Shown: positions 1 through 7,798 of the stretch, one piece after another | Position numbering within the stretch: the first letter of the stretch is position 1 | How the letters are laid out: each line of letters begins with the position of its first letter | Origin: UBA4636 sp963650915 | GTDB taxonomy: Bacteria > Bacillota > Clostridia > Christensenellales > Borkfalkiaceae | DNA length: 12,501 bases | NCBI GenBank assembly: GCA_963650915.1 | Contig: CAVJMJ010000032.1 | Location: 1 to 12,501, forward strand | Direction: 5' to 3' | Made by a program: the position numbers and the translations under genes | Notes under the pieces: generated by a model | What the model was told of the DNA's origin: nothing | The model's database searches: none | What the model saw: only the letters and a program-made list of their open reading frames with translations

Positions 1-10
1 TTGCCGTTTT

Positions 11-658
11 TCAATTTTTAGTCGTTTTTGCGGAACTTACCTTTACTTTTGAGTTAATTGTTATATCGTCGGGATCAAGCCCGATAATAACGTAATTGTT
101 TATTGCCGTATCGTAGCGGTACGGCGTGTTTGTTGCCGCGTCGATATAGATTACGCCGCCGACTCCAACTTCGGGGAAGTGGTCGCGGTCGATACATTCG
201 GTAACGCCGCCGTCCTTTTGTTCAAGCGCGGTAACGCGGTCGTCAAGGTCTTGTAACTCGTCGGGGTATTCTTTGGAAATAACCTCGTCGGCGGGGATTT
301 CTAAATCGAAAGTCGCGTTAAATATTTCCGTTTGCCAAATTATCGCGTCGTCGTTGTCCGTCTTTTGAAAAAGCACTTGCATATCGACGTTGCGTTGCCT
401 TGTAACCTTTTTCGGAAAAACATAAATGAGTCTTACCTTTTCGGGGTCGGTATCGACGTCGAAAATAAAATGTCGCGTTTTATCGACGAACGTAAAATCG
501 CGGTTGACAATCTTAATAAACGGCGTAAATTCGGCAAGGTTCAAATTGCCTTGTTTCTTGTCGATTATCATTGTCAAATCGTCGGCAAGGTTGTTGCCGA
601 CAACGCCAATTCGGAAAAATCGTTGTTGCGGGGATTTGCCGCAAAAGGTAAGTTTCAT
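11..658 (-). CDS. Baseplate-like structural protein (215 aa)
   Basis: This is the last gene seen in the operon, directly after the coiled-coil fibre and with GGAGG ahead of its ATG. The first 125 residues look beta-rich (FFRIGVVGNNLADDLTMIID, FIFDVDTDPEKVRLIYVF, IWQTEIFNATFDLEIPADEV) and are reminiscent of the N-terminal domain of baseplate upper proteins, a resemblance I cannot verify. A short coil follows (ELQDLDDRVTALEQKDGG), then GVGGVIYIDAATNTPYRYDTAINNYVIIG. That last segment resembles the small Y-x-Y repeat motif of phage fibre and decoration proteins. It ends with TGA at 11..13, and nothing can be said of the first ten bases. A role in the tail tip is inferred from context. Confidence 0.6.
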   Translation of the reverse strand: MKLTFCGKSPQQRFFRIGVVGNNLADDLTMIIDKKQGNLNLAEFTPFIKIVNRDFTFVDKTRHFIFDVDTDPEKVRLIYVFPKKVTRQRNVDMQVLFQKTDNDDAIIWQTEIFNATFDLEIPADEVISKEYPDELQDLDDRVTALEQKDGGVTECIDRDHFPEVGVGGVIYIDAATNTPYRYDTAINNYVIIGLDPDDITINSKVKVSSAKTTKN

Positions 659-672
659 TGCAAGCCCTCCTT

Positions 673-1824
673 CTATGCCTCGCCGCCGCTGAAAATGATT
701 GTATCGTTTTCGTCGATCAATCCGCCGCCCTCGAAAGTCGCTTGCGGTGTTCCGTCAAGTGTAACGGTTGTACCTTGTTTCGTTCCGATTTGCTGTTCGA
801 GGTCATTTACTTTTTGCTCGACTTGCGTTTTTGTGGTACTTGCAAGGTTTGCCGCGTCGCTTGCGGTTTGTTTTGCCTCGTTCGCGGCTGATACCGCATT
901 GTCGGACTTTGTGTTTGCCGCACTTGCAACTTCGGTTGCGCTATCCGCTTTTGTATCCGCGCCGTTTGCGGTTTCGGTCGCCGTTTCCGCTTTGCCGACG
1001 GCGTCCTCGGCTTTGGTTTTTGCATTGTTCGCCGTAGTAACTGCGCCCGCCGCCACCGTTTCGGCGTTTCCCGCTTTTGTGTCCGCGCTTTCGGCAATAC
1101 CTTTGACCGTTTCGGCGGTGGACTTTGCCGAGTTTGCCGTTTCAACTGCATTATCGGATTTTGTATTTGCGGCGTTTGACGTGCTGACGGCGTTTGCCGC
1201 TTTCGATACTGCGTCCGTAGCCTTTGCAACTGCGTCGTCGGACTTCGTGTTTGCGGCGTTTGCCGTCGAAATAGCGGTGTTTGCCGCCGCGACTGCGCTT
1301 GCGGCTTTTTCGAGTGCCTCGTCAACGATTGTTTTAATCGTCGCATAGTCGGCGACGGGGTTTATCAACTTTTTAAGATTGACGATCGACGTACCCGAAA
1401 TTTCAAACGAATACAACGGGAGTTCGTAAGCCGTGTTGACGTTGTCCGCGGTCGCCGCGTAGGTGTCGTTTTGTTCGAGCGTTATTGCCTCGTAAGTACG
1501 GTTGACAACCGCTAAAAGACTGCAATTTGCGTCGTCCGACGGGTGGTACGTTTCAATACGCGCCACAACGTAACCGACAAAGCCGTCAAAGATTTGCGGG
1601 GCGACTAATTCCGCCGCCGTGATTTCGCACATACGACCTTGCACCAAAAACGCGCCCGTGCCGATTTGTATTTTTTGACCGACGATTTGCGCGGCAAGTT
1701 CGTTGCCGTAACCCTTGTAATATCCGTTTGCTTTGCTTTGGTCTATAAAACGCGAGCGTACTTCAAGCGCGTACAAATTCGCGTTGAAATTAAAACAACC
1801 TTGAAACGTTACGGGTTTTATCAT
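673..1824 (-). CDS. Ala-rich coiled-coil baseplate / tail fibre protein (383 aa)
   Basis: Residues 1-165 form a globular, beta-rich domain (GTGAFLVQGRMCEITAAELV, GYVVARIETYHP, LPLYSFEISG), of the type that anchors fibre or receptor-binding proteins to the tail tip. Residues 169-350 are a continuous run of 26 seven-residue units. In the first 23 units, position 2 is Ala in all but one and position 6 is Ala or Ser in all. The core shifts to V/L/I in the last three. This predicts a long, thin coiled coil, about 26 nm if helical throughout. A short Gly-rich tail (FEGGGLIDENDTIIFSGGEA) ends it. No receptor-binding head follows, so the tip may be another protein. The start has AGGAGG. The fibre role is inference from architecture and position. 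Confidence 0.75.
   Translation of the reverse strand: MIKPVTFQGCFNFNANLYALEVRSRFIDQSKANGYYKGYGNELAAQIVGQKIQIGTGAFLVQGRMCEITAAELVAPQIFDGFVGYVVARIETYHPSDDANCSLLAVVNRTYEAITLEQNDTYAATADNVNTAYELPLYSFEISGTSIVNLKKLINPVADYATIKTIVDEALEKAASAVAAANTAISTANAANTKSDDAVAKATDAVSKAANAVSTSNAANTKSDNAVETANSAKSTAETVKGIAESADTKAGNAETVAAGAVTTANNAKTKAEDAVGKAETATETANGADTKADSATEVASAANTKSDNAVSAANEAKQTASDAANLASTTKTQVEQKVNDLEQQIGTKQGTTVTLDGTPQATFEGGGLIDENDTIIFSGGEA
796..1320 (-). repeat. Heptad (21-bp) degenerate repeat coding for coiled coil
   Basis: Twenty-five uninterrupted in-phase heptads span residues 169-343 of the fibre protein. The unit AANTKSD recurs exactly at residues 190, 218 and 302, and close variants (SADTKAG, GADTKAD) occur at 246 and 288. 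No unit is skipped or added, so the 21-bp phase is kept across the whole block. The repeat also opens long false reading frames on the other strand and in the +1 frame. Confidence 0.85.
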
Positions 1825-1834
1825 TGCTGACCTC

Positions 1835-3013
1835 CTAATTTTTGATAACTTCGGTCAAAAGTATTTTCTTAAAACCGAGTTTGATTTTTGTATTTTTGCC
1901 GCCGCCGTCGAGCGTGATTATCTTCTCGCTTATCGGTAACGTCTTAAATAACTTGCCGTCGTAGTAAAGCGCGACTTTCGTATAAAGGCGATAACTCGAA
2001 AAATCAATCGGATCGATCGGCTTGTTGTTGTCGATTACGATATTATCGACGAAACGCGCGTTTGCGAGTTCGTAAACCGCGTTGAATTGCGCGTCTGCCA
2101 AGTATTCCGACTCGTAATATTTTGCCTTTACGGGATAAAGTCGCCCGCTTATATTGCCGCTTTCGTCCGACTGTACAATGTTGTTATCCTTGTCGCGGTA
2201 ATAATAGACGGTTGCGATAGTGGAGGGGCGCGGCTTGTACTTCGGGATATATACGGGGTTTCCGTCCTTGTCGGTAACGGGGTTGCCGTCGTCGTCCGTC
2301 TTTTGCGTCGTCGTGTAAATGATATTGCCGTCCGCGTCCGTTTCGGGCGTTTCGACGTCGTATTTGATTGTTGCAACCGTTTTATTTGTCGTTGTCGAAG
2401 TCGTGGTTAGTTCGTGGATAAAGTCGCGTAAATCGACGCTTACCGCGTCCGTACACTTAACGAACGTAAAAACGATTTTGCCCGCCGCCACGTCGTAATA
2501 ACTTTCGATATTGTACTCGTAATATTTCAAGTAGCATTTCAAAAACTTATACGCGTTGATAAATTGATATGTACCCGCATAACTGCCGTACGTTGTCGTT
2601 GTATCGGTGTTGTCGGTCGGGATATTGACAACAACTGGAATTTTGTTTACTGCCGTATCTTTACCGTCAAAAACTTGCGTTTTTACCTTTGTAAAGATAG
2701 CCGATAATCGCCCGTCAAAACTGCCGTCGGCGGTGTAATCAAGCAAAATTTCGGTATCCCAAAGAGTTTTGAAGTCAAGCCCTTTGACGGTGCGTTTATT
2801 GTATTCGGGTTTTACTTCGTCGGCAAAGCAAGCATATTCATAATTCCCGCGGTCGTCGTTAAGCACAGCGATTTTTGCGTCGTTAATATCAACGTCGCAA
2901 ACACCCTCGGCGGAAAAAGAGTCGTTGTCGTAAACGCGGGTCGTTAAATCGTACGTCGCGTTGTCAACGTTCGTAATATGCTTTTTGTTTTCGTCGTATA
3001 TTGCGATATACAC
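1835..3013 (-). CDS. Tail hub protein, Tal N-terminal-like, no peptidase domain (392 aa)
   Basis: By position after Dit this should be the tip hub that closes the tail (gp27/Tal-like). It opens with a strand-rich domain (VYIAIYDENKKHITNV) and carries TVKGLDFKTLWDTEILLDY, resembling the first hub domain, then FINAYKFLKCYLKYYEYNIESYYD. It ends near residue 392, so it has the hub core but none of the C-terminal endopeptidase or lysozyme extension common in Tal proteins. An insertion at about 226-252 has three Asp-rich turns (DADGN, DDDGN, DKDGN). GTG is the start, supported by AAGGAGG. The TAG stop lies within the next gene's AGGAGG site. The function is inferred from order and partial pattern. 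Confidence 0.75.
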   Translation of the reverse strand: MYIAIYDENKKHITNVDNATYDLTTRVYDNDSFSAEGVCDVDINDAKIAVLNDDRGNYEYACFADEVKPEYNKRTVKGLDFKTLWDTEILLDYTADGSFDGRLSAIFTKVKTQVFDGKDTAVNKIPVVVNIPTDNTDTTTTYGSYAGTYQFINAYKFLKCYLKYYEYNIESYYDVAAGKIVFTFVKCTDAVSVDLRDFIHELTTTSTTTNKTVATIKYDVETPETDADGNIIYTTTQKTDDDGNPVTDKDGNPVYIPKYKPRPSTIATVYYYRDKDNNIVQSDESGNISGRLYPVKAKYYESEYLADAQFNAVYELANARFVDNIVIDNNKPIDPIDFSSYRLYTKVALYYDGKLFKTLPISEKIITLDGGGKNTKIKLGFKKILLTEVIKN

Positions 3014-3028
3014 GCCCGCCGCCTCCTT
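3014..3028 (-). promoter_or_regulatory. Hub gene ribosome binding site, decides GTG start
   Basis: The minus strand reads AAGGAGGCGGCGGGC and then GTG at 3013, with eight bases between AAGGAGG and the start codon. These 15 bases are identical to those ahead of the portal TTG. They are the only two genes here with non-ATG starts. The site overlaps the end of the Dit gene. Confidence 0.85.
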
Positions 3029-3880
3029 TTAGTCGAATAAATAACGCTTGATTGATATTTCGATTGCGCCGTCGTCGTCCGCGGTCATATTTGCGCCGAT
3101 AAAATATTCGCCTTGCGGTAAATATAAAAACGATTGTTTCGTTTTATCGGTAAGTCCGTAACCGTTCGTCGATACGCCGTCCGTCGTAACCGTAATTTTT
3201 TTCGTTGACGGTTCGATTAAAATTTCCGTACCGTCGGTGTTATTTGTGGAAAGCGCGATTTCTTCTATCGTCTTACCGTCGAGCGACTGCAAATAAAGTT
3301 GTATGTTATTTGCAATATCGCCCGTAATGCGTATCGTGATAGGTGCGTCCACAAAAAACGAGTTTGTGATTTTGTATTTCGATTTGAATACGCGCCCCGC
3401 AAACCCGAAAGGAAAGCGGAGGGGAAATTTCGTATCCGCCGCCCGCGTCGATTTCAAAGAGAAAGACTCCTCGACGCGTTCGTACCAATACGTTTGACGT
3501 TCGAAAGAAAACGTTTCGACAAATAAACCCTCTTCGTTTATTTCCGATTTCGGGGCGGATTTCAAAACAACGTCGCAATATTTGTCGGTTATTCCGTCGT
3601 TGTACTCGAACAAAAACGGTGACGTGCCGCAATCCGTCAAGAAACGGAGCAACGCTTTATAATTGCTATATCCGCTCGATCCGTCCGCGTTGAAATAAAT
3701 CGAAAGTGTTATCGGGTCAAATTCGGGTGTAACGTTCGTAAGGTGCTTGCCTTTTTCGCTTTCCTTGTAGGTAAGAGCGAAATTGTTTCCAAGCCCTTGC
3801 GGTTCGGCGGCAAGCGCGGTTTCGCCGTTCAAGTCAAACGAATTTGATTTGTCGTAGGTGTGTAGAATAAACCGCCTCAT
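3029..3880 (-). CDS. Distal tail protein, Dit family (283 aa)
   Basis: Dit forms the ring joining the tube to the baseplate or tip. The N-terminal half fits the family: SFDLNGETALAAEPQGLGNNFALTY, then DPITLSIYF and a YKALLRFL helix followed by PFLFEYNDG. FETFSFERQTYWYERVEE marks the end of the belt-like domain. The C-terminal half (KYKITNSFFVDAPITIRITGD and onward to QGEYFIGANMT) is a beta-rich domain of the galectin-like type found in longer Dits. It directly follows the tape measure, the standard position, and starts by TAATG overlap. The stop overlaps the ribosome binding site of the hub gene. Confidence 0.88.
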   Translation of the reverse strand: MRRFILHTYDKSNSFDLNGETALAAEPQGLGNNFALTYKESEKGKHLTNVTPEFDPITLSIYFNADGSSGYSNYKALLRFLTDCGTSPFLFEYNDGITDKYCDVVLKSAPKSEINEEGLFVETFSFERQTYWYERVEESFSLKSTRAADTKFPLRFPFGFAGRVFKSKYKITNSFFVDAPITIRITGDIANNIQLYLQSLDGKTIEEIALSTNNTDGTEILIEPSTKKITVTTDGVSTNGYGLTDKTKQSFLYLPQGEYFIGANMTADDDGAIEISIKRYLFD

Positions 3881-6042
3881 TACATAGCCTCCGCAAGTTT
3901 CATATTGATTTCGCGAACGAGTTTGTCGGTATCGACTTCCGCCGCGTAATTTTGTATCGTTACCGTTACGTTTTGCGTTGTGTTTTTCGTACTGTTATCG
4001 TAGTTGTAAACGTCTCCCGACGTTCCCGTACCGCTCCCGCCGTCGTAAACCGTGCCGCCGCTTTCTTCCTTTTGTGCGGGCGGTGTGGAGTCGATAATAG
4101 CGTTGACGTCGTCCATACCTTCGATATTTGACGTATCAATGCGGAGTTTGACTTCTGCGATACGGTCGATATGCACGCCGAGCCAACCGAGCGCACTATT
4201 TACGCCGTCGATAAGCCCGTTGATTATACCGATAACAAAGTTGACGGAGTCCTCAACAACGCCGACGACGATATTTATAATTTTCACGACGCCGCTAAAA
4301 ATCTTTGTAACGACGTTTCCGAAAATCTTAAATATCGGGGCAAGCCAACCGAGCAACGTTCCGAGCATTTGCAAGGGTACTTGCAAGGCTTGTAAAACGA
4401 TTTTTAAGGGGATAAGGGCGACCGACAAAAGCGGTTGCAATATCCCGAATAACGCTTGTATCGCAATTTGTATCGGCGTCAATATCATTTCAACAACCGT
4501 CATAAGCATATCGAGGAGCGGCGAAATAATATCGAATATTGTTTGTATAATGCCGATAACGGGTTGCAACGCCTCGGATATAATGTTAATCGCGACCGCA
4601 AGAATACCGCCGACAAGATCAATTATCGGTTGTAATACTTGCATAACCAAATCAAGCACTTGCATTACGGCGTCGAGTGCGGGTTGCAATGCCTCGCCGA
4701 TAGTGGATACAAGATTATTTATCGCGTCGCGGAAAGCCTCGCACCGCGTATAAAGCAATAGCAAGATTGCCGCAACAACGGCAATAATGAGGATTATCGG
4801 ATTAGCCGCAAGCGCGGATAATCCCGCTTGCAATGCGGGGATAAGTTTTATAATACCGCCGATAGCCTTTGTTACTTTACCGATACCGAGCGCAAGCGGG
4901 GCGAGAGCCGCCACCACGAGCAACGCTTTTGCGATAAACGCTTGTTGTTCAACCGTTAGCGAGTTAAACCATTCGGCGAGTTGTTGCAATTTCGGTACGA
5001 TTTGCGTATTGATTATATCTGCTATTTGTTGTAATAGCGGCGCAAACGACGCGCCGATTTGCAAGCATACGTTTTTCAACCCCTCTTTAACGCGGTTAAA
5101 TGCGTCGTCAAGCGTTGCAAGCGTAGATACTTGCTCGTTAGTTAATGCGTCGAGTTGCGAAAATTCGTCTTTCAATACGCTTACTTGTTCCGCTCCCGCG
5201 TTCAAAAACGGTATCATTTGATTTGCGATTTTGTCGCCGAAAATCTCGTTTGCGTACGCCGTTTGCAACGTCTTATCTTCCATACCCGCAAGCGCGGACA
5301 ATATGCCGTCGAACATTTCTTCTTTGTTGTCGAAATCGTCGATATTTAGTCCGAGCGATTGCAAGGCTTTTGACGCGTTGTTTATCGTTCCCGACGATAA
5401 GTCGGTAATAGCGGCGCGGGCTTTTACGAGGGCGTTGTTGAATACTTGCGTATCGACGCCCGTTTGTAAGGCGATATATTGCCATTCTTGTATTTTTTCG
5501 GCGGATACGCCGAGCCGTTGCGACATATCGTCGATTTCCGCGCCCGTACTTGCCGCCTTTATTCCTAAACCCGCAAGCCCCGCAACTGCCGCCGCCGCGG
5601 CGGTTGAAATCGGCGTCAATTTTTGACCGACCGTCGATATAGCGTCGCCGACCTTTGTTACACGAGAGGAAAGTTCGTCGAATTTTATTTGATTGATTTT
5701 TTCGAGTTGCTTTTCGAGTTGTTGCGCTTTAAGTTCGGTTTGCGCGAGTTCGGTTTGTAGTTTTTGGTATTGCGCGGTGTCAATGTTTCCCGTTTCTTCG
5801 AGATATTGCAAACGGCGACGTAATGTATCCGCCACCGTCGCCGTATCGTCAATCGCTTGTTGTGCGATTTTTTGCGCGCGGGAAAACTTTTCGGAGTCAA
5901 ATTCGAGTTCGAGGCTTTTTTGCAACGCGTTTAATTCGGATTGCGACGATTTCGCCGCGTCGCGCATAGACTTCATTTGCTTATTAAAAGTCGTAGCGTC
6001 CGCGCTTATTTCAACTGTTAATCCGCGAATACTTGTTGCCAT
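3880..6042 (-). CDS. Tail tape measure protein (720 aa)
   Basis: It sets tail length and is ejected into the host envelope with the DNA. It is the longest gene here. Residues 30-135 are a charged coiled coil, followed by an Ala-rich hydrophobic segment (146-160). Two strongly hydrophobic, membrane-like segments lie at about 370-390 and 415-431. A very hydrophobic region from about 445 to 640 carries recurring LQP, ISP and LTP turns. A Gly/Ser/Thr/Asn-rich linker (about 660-690) precedes a short C-terminal helix. The start at 6042 has AGGAGG. At roughly 0.15 nm per residue, 720 residues predict a tail near 108 nm, an estimate only. The stop shares one base with the Dit start (TAATG). No lysozyme or peptidase domain was recognised. 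Confidence 0.93.
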   Translation of the reverse strand: MATSIRGLTVEISADATTFNKQMKSMRDAAKSSQSELNALQKSLELEFDSEKFSRAQKIAQQAIDDTATVADTLRRRLQYLEETGNIDTAQYQKLQTELAQTELKAQQLEKQLEKINQIKFDELSSRVTKVGDAISTVGQKLTPISTAAAAAVAGLAGLGIKAASTGAEIDDMSQRLGVSAEKIQEWQYIALQTGVDTQVFNNALVKARAAITDLSSGTINNASKALQSLGLNIDDFDNKEEMFDGILSALAGMEDKTLQTAYANEIFGDKIANQMIPFLNAGAEQVSVLKDEFSQLDALTNEQVSTLATLDDAFNRVKEGLKNVCLQIGASFAPLLQQIADIINTQIVPKLQQLAEWFNSLTVEQQAFIAKALLVVAALAPLALGIGKVTKAIGGIIKLIPALQAGLSALAANPIILIIAVVAAILLLLYTRCEAFRDAINNLVSTIGEALQPALDAVMQVLDLVMQVLQPIIDLVGGILAVAINIISEALQPVIGIIQTIFDIISPLLDMLMTVVEMILTPIQIAIQALFGILQPLLSVALIPLKIVLQALQVPLQMLGTLLGWLAPIFKIFGNVVTKIFSGVVKIINIVVGVVEDSVNFVIGIINGLIDGVNSALGWLGVHIDRIAEVKLRIDTSNIEGMDDVNAIIDSTPPAQKEESGGTVYDGGSGTGTSGDVYNYDNSTKNTTQNVTVTIQNYAAEVDTDKLVREINMKLAEAM

Positions 6043-6043
6043 T

Positions 6044-6364
6044 TCACGAGCCTCCTTTTAAGAATTTGACCGCGTCGTTTTGTGAAACGTCGCGCACATT
6101 ATAATTTTTGTTTTTTGCCTTTGCCGTCCGTAATTGCCGTATCATTTGCTTTAAGTTTGCAATATCAATCGACATTATCAAGACGTAAAGGTCATTGAAA
6201 TGCGAATTACGGATAAACACGTCTTGTATTTTATGCTCGACGCATTTTCGCATAATCGCAACGTAGCGCGGCACGGTTAGAGTTTTACTTTGATTGTCGG
6301 GTTGCGGGTCGAGCCGTTTGTAAACCGCCAACAATCGCGTAAATTCCTCGCCGTGCGTTACAAG
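6044..6364 (-). CDS. Frameshift extension of tail chaperone (GT long form, 106 added residues)
   Basis: This frame has no ribosome binding site or convincing start of its own: its first candidate is a TTG at 6334, within a stretch already open back to the slippery site. It is therefore best read as the T part of a G-T fusion. A -1 slip at 6364 joins the first 130 residues of the short form to 106 more, giving a product of about 236 residues. The extension is basic and helical (KNKNYNVRDVSQNDAVKFLKGGS at the end), with a possible short helix LYVLIMSIDIANLKQMIRQLR. Its TGA ends one base before the tape measure ATG, consistent with coupling. The T domain typically contacts the tube subunit. Confidence 0.82.
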   Translation of the reverse strand, partial: LVTHGEEFTRLLAVYKRLDPQPDNQSKTLTVPRYVAIMRKCVEHKIQDVFIRNSHFNDLYVLIMSIDIANLKQMIRQLRTAKAKNKNYNVRDVSQNDAVKFLKGGS

Positions 6365-6753
6365 TTTTTTGAGTCCGACGTCGCCGTTGACATAGCGATT
6401 TCAAATACTCGTTTGATTGCGTCGGTAAGGCGGGTAAGGTATTCCGCGTCCGCCAAATCGAACAAACGCAAAAACGACTTATAGTCGGGGAGTTCGTCGC
6501 TATCCATAAAGCAATAAAGGGCTTTAAGATTTGACAAAATATGCGCTTTATCTTCGACGAGTCCGTCTTTGCCGACGCGTTCGACGTATGCAAAAAGGGT
6601 TTCCGCCCTTGCTTGCAACGGGAAGTTAGCCTCCCAACGCTCCTCGGCAAATAAAGACGTATCAATGCCGACGCTTATTTCGCTTTTTTTGACGACGAGT
6701 TTACCGTCGGCGTCGAGTTCCTTTTCAAGTACGGGTAATTTCGTTTTTATCAT
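6358..6753 (-). CDS. Tail assembly chaperone, gpG-like short form (131 aa)
   Basis: Tail assembly chaperones bind the tape measure while the tube polymerises around it. This protein lies directly between the major tail protein and the tape measure. It is acidic and helical after a short N-terminal strand (MIKTKLPVLEKELDADG), typical of the G-like product. It ends SDSKNL. The slippery heptamer A AAA AAC (6370..6364) lies across the last codons, five codons before the stop at most, and the -1 frame is open onward, as in the lambda G/GT arrangement. GGAGG precedes the ATG. Homology at residue level is not obvious to me, so position and the frameshift carry the call. Confidence 0.85.
   Translation of the reverse strand: MIKTKLPVLEKELDADGKLVVKKSEISVGIDTSLFAEERWEANFPLQARAETLFAYVERVGKDGLVEDKAHILSNLKALYCFMDSDELPDYKSFLRLFDLADAEYLTRLTDAIKRVFEIAMSTATSDSKNL
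6364..6370 (-). other. -1 programmed frameshift site, A AAA AAC
   Basis: The minus strand reads tca aaa aac ttg taa in the frame of the short chaperone, so the heptamer A_AAA_AAC is in the correct X_XXY_YYZ register. This is one of the canonical -1 slippery sequences. After slipping, reading goes CTT GTA ACG CAC and continues open to 6044. I saw no strong stem-loop just downstream, which not every phage G/GT site needs. Confidence 0.85.
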
Positions 6754-6773
6754 TCTTCAAGCCCTCCGATTGC

Positions 6774-7391
6774 TTATTCCGCCATAGTCGGGAAAACGAC
6801 TTCGTCGCCGAAAGTATCGTAATCGGGATCGTCGGGCGTAACGGTCATTTGCCAAACGGTAACTTCGTTGCCCTTGTCGTCAACGTATTTTTGACCGTTT
6901 GCCGCTAAAAGCGAAGTACCGCTTATTTCGAGCGCGGTATCGAAAGACGACTCGTTAATATCGTCGGTCGTTTGGTCGAAAGACTCGGCGGGGCGAGTGG
7001 ACGTTACGCCGTAAAGCATAGTTTTTGCAATCGGCATTGCGCCGTCCTCGTCAATGCCGCACGTTTCGAAGTAGATAACGTGCGAAATGTTTTTGACTTG
7101 CTTTATATCGGCAAGTCCTTGTTTTGTTCTTATCTTGCGACCCATAGCGATTTCGTAAGCGTCGCAAACGTTGTTTTGAGTAAGAGTTGCCGTTTTGCCT
7201 TTTTCGTTGACGATATGGACGATACGGCGACCGTCGCCGTAAATTTTCTTTACGGACGAGTCGTTTTCAAGTGCGAGTTTCATTGACGTACCCATACTTG
7301 CAAACGCGCCGAAAACGCCTTGCGCGTCGGGTACGGCGTATTTTACGTTCTGCACGTTAAAACGTACAAGAGTTTTTTTGTTGTCTGCCAT
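6774..7391 (-). CDS. Major tail (tube) protein, phi13-like (205 aa)
   Basis: This is the tail tube subunit. The sequence fits the phi13-type major tail proteins of Gram-positive siphophages: an N-terminal strand (KKTLVRFNVQNVKYAV), a GRRIVHIVNEKGKTATLTQNN hairpin, an AKTMLYGVTSTRPAESFDQTTDD segment and a final beta region ending in DEVVFPTMAE. No C-terminal Ig-like domain is present. Its position, after the head-completion genes and before the overlapping chaperones and tape measure, is the standard one. The start shares one base with the gp10-like stop, with GGAGGT upstream. A 20-base gap separates it from the chaperone gene. Confidence 0.9.
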   Translation of the reverse strand: MADNKKTLVRFNVQNVKYAVPDAQGVFGAFASMGTSMKLALENDSSVKKIYGDGRRIVHIVNEKGKTATLTQNNVCDAYEIAMGRKIRTKQGLADIKQVKNISHVIYFETCGIDEDGAMPIAKTMLYGVTSTRPAESFDQTTDDINESSFDTALEISGTSLLAANGQKYVDDKGNEVTVWQMTVTPDDPDYDTFGDEVVFPTMAE

Positions 7392-7798
7392 TATTGTTTA
7401 CCTCCGTTTTGGATAGTTTTTTTGATTGCGTCAAAGATTTGCGGTTCGGTACTGTCGAAACATTTACGGATAAAACCCGCGTGAGGCGACTTTTCGGCGT
7501 ATTCCAATACGTTTGAAAGCGGTATGTTTTGTTTACCGCCGCCGTTTACCGTCTTTGTGTTGCCGACGTATCGGTGATCTTTGTATTTCGTTTTTATTTC
7601 CCACGAGTTCGCCATACCGCCCGTATCTTGCGGCGTTGCTTGTTCAACGGCGGATTTGAAAACTTCCGCTCCCGCTTGTACGGCGTCTTGTCGGACGTCG
7701 AAAGACGAGTGTTGAAAGTCTGTCAAAATTTGCGAAAGCGCGTCGGGCATATCTTCAAGAGCAATTCTTCCCGTCGTAATGCTTGTCGTTTTAGCCAT
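7391..7798 (-). CDS. HK97 gp10-like head-tail / tail component (135 aa)
   Basis: The mid-protein segment DTGGMANSWEIK and the downstream PLSNVLEYAEKSPHAGFIRKCFD are the recognisable parts of the HK97 gp10-like family of minor tail or head-tail joining proteins. The family's usual features are a DTG-L/M-x-S-W motif, a loop and a terminal helix (here EPQIFDAIKKTIQNGG). ATG 7798 is chosen over the upstream in-frame codon at 7822 because GAGGTGG sits six bases before it and the family starts near here. The gene overlaps its upstream neighbour by 8 bases and shares one base with the major tail protein start (TAATG). Its precise structural role is not fixed for the family. Confidence 0.85.
   Translation of the reverse strand: MAKTTSITTGRIALEDMPDALSQILTDFQHSSFDVRQDAVQAGAEVFKSAVEQATPQDTGGMANSWEIKTKYKDHRYVGNTKTVNGGGKQNIPLSNVLEYAEKSPHAGFIRKCFDSTEPQIFDAIKKTIQNGGKQ

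Noticed and set aside
807..1346. 179-residue Arg/Gln-rich frame on the minus strand
   Set aside because: It is a shifted frame of the heptad repeat with no ribosome binding site and no plausible protein composition.
332..1348. 338-residue open frame on the plus strand
   Set aside because: It is the antisense of the fibre heptad repeat, extremely rich in Ala/Ser/Phe/Val, has no ribosome binding site and runs against every other gene.
4052..4753. 233-residue open frame on the plus strand
   Set aside because: It is antisense to the hydrophobic tape measure region, low complexity, and without a start site.
6285..6665. 126-residue minus-strand frame overlapping the chaperone
   Set aside because: It is out of frame with both chaperone forms, has no start signal, and its Arg/Thr-rich composition is typical of a shifted frame.
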